64,000 bases of DNA, from positions 62,001 to 126,000 of the forward strand of contig NZ_JACOPD010000002.1 of assembly GCF_014287955.1 (NCBI RefSeq), in the 5' to 3' direction. This DNA comes from Lachnospira hominis (ex Liu et al. 2021) (lineage in GTDB: Bacteria > Bacillota > Clostridia > Lachnospirales > Lachnospiraceae). Under the pieces are notes generated by a model that ran no database searches, was not told the DNA's origin, and saw only the letters and a program-made list of their open reading frames with translations. Position numbers and translations under genes: made by a program. This document shows positions 60,130 through 64,000 of this stretch, piece by piece (within the stretch, counting starts at the first letter, position 1; every line of letters starts with the position of its first letter).

Positions 60130-60841
60130 TATCGCTCACCTTTCTTTCTGAAATACTGTTTCCGTTTGTTGTCGGATTATTTACCACATCACCCATAAAC
60201 CACATCGTAGATGAACCACCTCCGTCAAGATTATATGCACACTGACATCCCGCATCCTGCATAACTGCCGCAAGTTGTGCCAGCGACAGCCCGGCACTTT
60301 CCGAAGTTCGTCCGTCCGACACAACAAACACATAATGCAGCGGGCTTATCATTCCTATCGCAGTACGCGGATTACTGTTCATTGACTGCTCTACTTCCTG
60401 ATTTGCCGACACGCTTATCTGTCCGTTATCTACAAGCGTGGGTCCAAAGCTGAAAAGCTGCAAAACACCACTATCAAGAAGATTTTGTGCATCCACATTT
60501 TCCTCTTTCATCGTAACAAAACTGCCATCGTTATAAACCGCAAGTACATCATTACTTCCGCTTCTCTTATTTGACCTGTAAAGAACTCCGTTTCTTATAA
60601 CCGGACCGCTGTCCCTGAACCCATAAAAATCCCCGTTAATCGCAAAAATCGCATTATTTTCTTTTGCAATATCTGATGTTGTCTCTTTTATATTTCTTCC
60701 AAAAACACCGTTTGCAAGCCCCGCCCGCAGAAATGACACATCACTCACTGTAACATCAGCAATGTATACACTGTAAATCCCGTCAATGCTATGCCATAGA
60801 AAATTCTCCACGCCAAATGACCTTTTTCCGTTTTTTTCCAA
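60110..60841 (-). CDS. Phosphodiester glycosidase (NAGPA-domain) protein lacking a normal N-terminus
   Basis: 243 residues of the NAGPA family, which hydrolyses sugar-phosphodiesters at the cell surface. Conserved are YIADVTVSDVSFLRAG, ENNAIFAINGDFYGFRDSG, RTAIGM, FVVSDGR and NLDGGGSSTMWF. The family normally has a signal anchor and about 70-100 residues before this domain; here the frame starts at TTG 60841 directly after a stop, 19 nt from GGAGG. That ribosome binding site instead serves a GTG at 60852 in another frame, giving a 35-residue peptide ending at 60745. The gene therefore looks N-terminally decayed or frameshifted. Confidence 0.7.
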   Translation of the reverse strand: MEKNGKRSFGVENFLWHSIDGIYSVYIADVTVSDVSFLRAGLANGVFGRNIKETTSDIAKENNAIFAINGDFYGFRDSGPVIRNGVLYRSNKRSGSNDVLAVYNDGSFVTMKEENVDAQNLLDSGVLQLFSFGPTLVDNGQISVSANQEVEQSMNSNPRTAIGMISPLHYVFVVSDGRTSESAGLSLAQLAAVMQDAGCQCAYNLDGGGSSTMWFMGDVVNNPTTNGNSISERKVSDIVYIGQ

Positions 60842-60956
60842 TTAAATAACACAAGCGGCACCTCCTAATCTTTTTTCTAAGATTATAATAGGCACCGCCT
60901 GTGAAAAAAATATGTCATTTGTGTGTAAATATTATGCTTTTGAATGGAATTTTTAA

Positions 60957-61000
60957 AAGCCTCCATTCTGATATGCTCTTGCAATTACATATGAAGGCTT
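60957..61000 (-). terminator. Probable terminator of the CobW-like gene
   Basis: AAGCCT/AGGCTT outer arms (60957-60962 with 60995-61000) with an inner ATATG/CATAT stem, followed by TTTTAAAAATT on the - strand. The T-run is interrupted. Confidence 0.5.
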
Positions 61001-61025
61001 ACATAAATATGAATATATTTTCAGA

Positions 61026-61967
61026 TTAATCATGCTTTCCTATATAATTTCCAACAATGTCAGCATTGAGATTTTCACCTATAACAATTATAACATCCTG
61101 TCCTTCCCGTATTTCATTAATACTGGTTTTTTTCTTTATCGCATTGACTTCATACCATTTGTCATTTTCTTTAAAAAATCCTTTTATGCGGATTATATTT
61201 CCACATTTTTTATCAGCAAATATATTTTCCGCTGCCTCTTTTACATCTTCACTTCCCAACCCTGTATTCATAAAATAAAGTGAAGCAAATTTTCCGTCCT
61301 GCATATTAATATCCTGCTTCTGGTACGAATTAAGTCTGTATCCACATTCTGCAATTTCTTTTAAATCTTCATCAGTCAGATTAAGAATTCCTTTTTTTAT
61401 ATCACTCATTCCTATCTGTCTTTTGCAGCCAATGTCCTTTAATGATAAATTAATATAATCAATTGTGTCTTTTATTTTTTGTTCGTCCACTTCATCTGAA
61501 TGGCTAAGTATGATTTTTCCGGCACATGAAATCTCAGATGCCAGAACATATGACGATTTTTCTGATAAATTATCTGCTGCTGACGCATCGGCAATCGCAA
61601 TGATATTTCCCGGCTCATACCATCTATCAAGCGGCTCATCATGTATAACATCAAAAAATTCATCTATATCATATACTCCTGATGGTTCTACTATAACACG
61701 GTCATAGCCGCACATTCCCATTGAAATCAGCTTTGTCTTAAAACGCCTCCTGTGGGTTTCTTCATCACATCCGCCAGAAATCATCTCCAATTCACAATTG
61801 TCGCTCATCAAATCCTGCAAAAGCATCATATCAACATTAATTGCACCATAATCATTTTCAAGAATTCCAACTGTCTGTCCCTGTTTTATAAAATATGATG
61901 CATATTTTTTTATAAATGTTGTTTTGCCTGCTCCTAAAAATCCTGTAATCAAATCAATTTTTATCAT
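61026..61967 (-). CDS. CobW/G3E-family GTPase variant without the CxCC motif
   Basis: 313 residues. Walker A GFLGAGKTTF (9-18), the Mg-binding Glu-Asn-Asp (ILENDYGAINVD) and Walker B-like RVIVEPSGVYD are intact. The usual metal-binding GGCxCC is GGCDEE here, and the guanine-specifying NKxD is SHSDEVD. A C-terminal CobW_C-like domain of about 110 residues follows. G3E proteins insert or deliver metals such as zinc, nickel or cobalt; loss of two cysteines suggests a different metal or partner. It appears monocistronic. Its leader of about 100 nt (61968-62080) is unexplained. Confidence 0.82.
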   Translation of the reverse strand: MIKIDLITGFLGAGKTTFIKKYASYFIKQGQTVGILENDYGAINVDMMLLQDLMSDNCELEMISGGCDEETHRRRFKTKLISMGMCGYDRVIVEPSGVYDIDEFFDVIHDEPLDRWYEPGNIIAIADASAADNLSEKSSYVLASEISCAGKIILSHSDEVDEQKIKDTIDYINLSLKDIGCKRQIGMSDIKKGILNLTDEDLKEIAECGYRLNSYQKQDINMQDGKFASLYFMNTGLGSEDVKEAAENIFADKKCGNIIRIKGFFKENDKWYEVNAIKKKTSINEIREGQDVIIVIGENLNADIVGNYIGKHD

Positions 61968-62115
61968 ATATTTCTCCCATAATTATAAAGCTTTATTCAA
62001 CTTTCCAATTGTAAATTCAGCCAGTCTGTATTGATTCCTGCCGAAGCACTGTACTCTTAATACCTTAATAATTTTTCTAAATTATAACATAATTTTTATA
62101 TTTAATGTTATTTAA

Positions 62116-62163
62116 TTAAAAAAGCCATCGGAATTCGTACATCAACGAACCCTGACGGCTTTA
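62116..62163 (-). terminator. Terminator after hsp20 and the small basic gene
   Basis: An imperfect long stem with AAAGCC/GGCTTT ends (about 62119-62124 with 62157-62162) is followed by TTTTTTAATT on the - strand. Confidence 0.7.
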
Positions 62164-62213
62164 ATATTTTATTCAGTTTTCAATTCTATTAAATTGGATT
62201 ATTATAGTTCATA

Positions 62214-62339
62214 TTAATCATAAATATGTTTTTTATGTTTTCCTGTAACTGCCTGTTCCTCAATATTGTGGTCAGCTGTTGCATTTACCTTCTGATGAAC
62301 TTTCTTTTTCTTTAATGGATGTTTTGGATTCTTATCCAT
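62214..62339 (-). CDS. 41-residue basic, His/Lys-rich protein downstream of hsp20
   Basis: A short reading frame with ATG at 62339 and AGGAAG about 9 nt upstream. The product begins MDKNPKHPLKKKKVHQKV and ends GKHKKHIYD, with an acidic stretch ADHNIEEQ between. It is 65 nt after hsp20 on the same strand, and the next terminator lies beyond it, so it probably shares the heat-shock transcript. I do not recognise it. The clean ribosome binding site and highly ordered composition argue for a real gene, but conservation is untested. Confidence 0.6.
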   Translation of the reverse strand: MDKNPKHPLKKKKVHQKVNATADHNIEEQAVTGKHKKHIYD

Positions 62340-62404
62340 AACAATCGCTTCCTTTCCATTTTATTTAATATAATTGATAAATTTTTATTAAAAAACTTCA
62401 GCTA

Positions 62405-62845
62405 TTACCCTTCAATAGCAATATACTTGTTATTTTCAACAGCTTTCTTTTCTTTCTTAGGAACTGAAAGTCTTAAAATACCATCTTCATATCTGGCCTT
62501 AATATCAGCCTGAGTTACTTCATCACCAACATAGAAGCTTCTGCTCATAGCACCGGCATAACGTTCCTTACGGATATACTTGCCTTCTTTATTCTTCTCT
62601 TCCTTATCAAGACCCTTAGAAGCACTTATTGTAAGATAACCATTATCAAGCTGTGCATTGATTTCATCTTTCTTAAATCCAGGTAAATCAATATCTACTT
62701 CATAGCCTGAATCTGTTTCTCTTACATCAGTCTTCATAACATTGCCTGCATGTTTACCATAAAGTTCTTTGTCAACTTCAGGAAATGAAAAATTCATCCA
62801 ATCATCATTAAATAAGTTTTCTCCAAAAATACTAGGCATTAACAT
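62405..62845 (-). CDS. Hsp20/alpha-crystallin small heat-shock protein
   Basis: 146 residues. A short hydrophobic N-terminal arm (MLMPSIFGENLFNDDWMNF) leads to the alpha-crystallin domain with DVRETDSGYEVDIDLPGFKKDEI, RSFYVGDEVTQADIKARYEDGIL and RLSVPKKE. The usual C-terminal I-x-I is represented by NKYIAIEG. It holds unfolding proteins for refolding. GGAG lies 9 nt before the first ATG. It has a CIRCE-controlled promoter almost identical to that of clpB and a long leader of about 165 nt. Confidence 0.93.
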   Translation of the reverse strand: MLMPSIFGENLFNDDWMNFSFPEVDKELYGKHAGNVMKTDVRETDSGYEVDIDLPGFKKDEINAQLDNGYLTISASKGLDKEEKNKEGKYIRKERYAGAMSRSFYVGDEVTQADIKARYEDGILRLSVPKKEKKAVENNKYIAIEG

Positions 62846-62891
62846 AAGTCATCTCTCCTTTTTAATATCAAACCTACATATCTGTTTAACA

Positions 62892-62963
62892 CTAGCAGCT
62901 ATGCCTGCATTGGTTTCCCAATGTATTACACCAAGTTTTTTCAGAACCGGATAGAAAACTCAT
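62892..62963 (-). other. Possible 23-codon upstream ORF and GAAA hairpin in the hsp20 leader
   Basis: An ATG at 62963 opens a 23-residue frame ending KTWCNTLGNQCRHSC. Inside it CATTGG-GAAA-CCAATG (62908-62923) makes a 6-bp hairpin with a GNRA tetraloop. No strong ribosome binding site precedes it. It may be a leader RNA structure and not a peptide. Confidence 0.3.
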
Positions 62964-63020
62964 AGATTCTTTCAATCATTACCTAATCTCTTTTTGTTCT
63001 CTTCCTTTGTTCTTGACTAT

Positions 63021-63049
63021 GTTATATACCTTTTTATTAGCAATGTCAA
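63021..63049 (-). promoter_or_regulatory. hsp20 promoter
   Basis: On the - strand TTGACA (63049-63044), a 17-bp spacer and TATAAC (63026-63021), the same hexamers and spacing as clpB. Confidence 0.85.
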
Positions 63050-63063
63050 GAGGCGAGTGCTAA
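63037..63063. promoter_or_regulatory. CIRCE element (HrcA operator) of hsp20
   Basis: TTAGCAATG-N9-GAGTGCTAA matches CIRCE with two changes in the left arm, one of them inside the -35 hexamer. Confidence 0.85.
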
Positions 63064-63099
63064 TTTTTTATTAAAAAAATATAAACCCAGTATTTATGC
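63055..63099 (-). repeat. Heat-shock promoter block, copy 2
   Basis: 45 bp nearly identical to 50897-50942 upstream of clpB, ending in the shared CAGTATTTATGC. Confidence 0.85.
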
Positions 63100-63119
63100 G
63101 GATTTGAACGCTGCTGAGT

Positions 63120-63785
63120 TTATACATTTTTAATTTTTTTATAATTTATAACATGATTAATCACAACTGCTACAGCTGATACAGCAACCCTGCAAAGCAG
63201 AATAATCAAAAATTCAACTGAAAACGGATTATTTATTTTTTCACCCAATAAAGTCGTTGTCACAATGCTGAGCATTGAACCCGCTATGCCCGCCGCAAGA
63301 TACTCCGCATATGGTGCGTCACATGCCCCAAAATAAAGGCTTACAATATCTCCCGGAAGAAAACCTACTATTCTTGTTATGAAACATGCAAAAAAATTAT
63401 TTTTCTGCTGATATACCGCAACCTGTGCCGCTTTTGGATACTTTTCACAAATACTTTTAACTGTCTGCTTACCTGCATATTTGCCAATCAGATATGGTAT
63501 TGTTATAGTAACAGCAAGTCCTGCCGTACTTACTAACAATGCACTAAATGGCGAAAACATCATGCCACATGCAAAATATAGTACAGAAAGCGGCAGAACC
63601 ACCGTAAGACTTTTTAACGCAAAAAATGTAAGCATAACAACTATTGCAAGCAGTGTATTATCCGGCGTGTATTCAATAATTGTATCTACCGTCAACGGAT
63701 GCCCGGATTTTTTAACAATAACCGTAAGCATTATTCCTATTATACAAATTGCAATAACAGGAATTATTTTTCTTAACTTTTTCAT
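63120..63785 (-). CDS. TVP38/TMEM64 (VTT-domain) membrane protein
   Basis: 221 residues with about five to six hydrophobic segments. The VTT signature includes LYFACGMMFSPFSALLVSTAGL and the re-entrant-loop arginine region FFACFITRIVGFLPGDIVSLYFG (about 135-157). Family members are DedA-like scramblases or transporters of lipids; the substrate here is unknown. Its ATG overlaps the stop of the upstream HdeD-like gene (ATGA), so translation is coupled. Confidence 0.85.
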   Translation of the reverse strand: MKKLRKIIPVIAICIIGIMLTVIVKKSGHPLTVDTIIEYTPDNTLLAIVVMLTFFALKSLTVVLPLSVLYFACGMMFSPFSALLVSTAGLAVTITIPYLIGKYAGKQTVKSICEKYPKAAQVAVYQQKNNFFACFITRIVGFLPGDIVSLYFGACDAPYAEYLAAGIAGSMLSIVTTTLLGEKINNPFSVEFLIILLCRVAVSAVAVVINHVINYKKIKNV

Positions 63786-64000
63786 CTTATATCATCTATC
63801 TCATCAACGATATCTTTAATTTCACCAACAAAATTTTTGCTTATCTTATGTATGCGATATAACATTATACTATCAATAACACCACTTATAACAAAAATCA
63901 CCCCAGCCATAAGAGCAGCTGATTTTACAGTATCCGGTGAAAAAAACATCATAATTATACCTGCAATGACAACTACACACGATAATACTACATAAATTCC
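63782..64000 (-). CDS. HdeD/DUF308-like membrane protein, partial
   Basis: Only the last 72 residues are in the window; the gene runs off the right edge. Two hydrophobic segments (VVLSCVVVIAGIIMMFF and SAALMAGVIFVISGVIDSIM) are followed by a charged tail ending EIDDIR. The paired-helix pattern with a G-V-x-F-x-x-S-G core is typical of HdeD/DUF308 repeats. It is co-transcribed and overlaps with the VTT gene. Confidence 0.65.
   Translation of the reverse strand, partial: GIYVVLSCVVVIAGIIMMFFSPDTVKSAALMAGVIFVISGVIDSIMLYRIHKISKNFVGEIKDIVDEIDDIR

Noticed and set aside
61968..62110. Cobalamin or other metal riboswitch before the CobW-like gene
   Set aside because: No B12 box or other known conserved core was seen in the leader; it stays unexplained.

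Overview
The window looks like chromosomal DNA of a low-GC, anaerobic, motile Firmicute of the Lachnospiraceae. The galacturonate genes, flagellin, NfnAB, pyruvate phosphate dikinase and a DUF4250 protein would fit a pectin-using gut species such as Lachnospira (Eubacterium) eligens. That name is an inference from gene content. No rRNA, tRNA, CRISPR array, prophage or classical insertion sequence was seen.

Layout. 1-9.6 kb: a small membrane protein, the electron-bifurcating transhydrogenase pair nfnA/nfnB, a membrane-anchored TPR protein, a candidate small RNA, a 1,293-residue Ig-like surface protein and a DUF2798 membrane protein. 9.6-17.4 kb: a galacturonate module (kdgK; uxaB-uxaA; lacI-uxaC). 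Two identical 16-bp operators sit at the start sites of the divergent uxaB and lacI-uxaC promoters. 17.4-23.5 kb: a motility and signalling block with a YvyF-like zinc-ribbon protein, a PilZ protein, an agrB/agrD pair with LytTR-type repeats, yebC, a Fim-type tyrosine recombinase between inverted repeats, csrA and flagellin. 23.5-28.2 kb: an Rpn-type nuclease, an ECF S component, small unknown genes, a 45-bp tandem repeat and the GGGtGRT/NifU-like pair. 28.3-34.9 kb: housekeeping genes (a beta-helix protein, glmS, topB, a YfbR-like HD phosphohydrolase, asd). 35-37.5 kb: a TAXI binding protein, a GltS symporter and a small repeat protein. 37.5-42.2 kb: a Bce-type peptide-sensing and export module. 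42.3-48.2 kb: pyruvate phosphate dikinase with an extra C-terminal tail, a metallophosphoesterase, a ParB-like/BMP fusion and a DUF4250 protein. 48.2-52.4 kb: clpB and an NSS transporter. 52.4-59.6 kb: an alpha-galactoside operon (TetR, a glycosyltransferase-like protein, a GPH symporter, a GH36 alpha-galactosidase, galactokinase). 59.7-64 kb: a NAGPA-domain protein, a CobW-like GTPase, hsp20 with a previously hidden 41-residue gene behind it, a VTT protein and a partial HdeD-like gene.

The most striking system is at 21.0-23.5 kb. Two 35-bp imperfect inverted repeats (21019-21053 and 21740-21774) enclose a catalytic-domain-only tyrosine recombinase and a good sigma-28 promoter that points out into csrA and flagellin. 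The repeats carry the same 5-base spacer in opposite orientation, so recombination would invert the segment and cut csrA-flagellin off from the promoter. The flagellin leader has an ACGGAG hairpin loop and a second ACGGA overlapping its ribosome binding site, as expected of CsrA targets. Flagellin may therefore be controlled by DNA inversion, sigma-28 and CsrA in series. About 1.2 kb away, an agrD whose autoinducer cysteine is replaced by serine predicts a lactone rather than thiolactone signal.

All calls come from reading the sequence and remembered family features. No database search was run.
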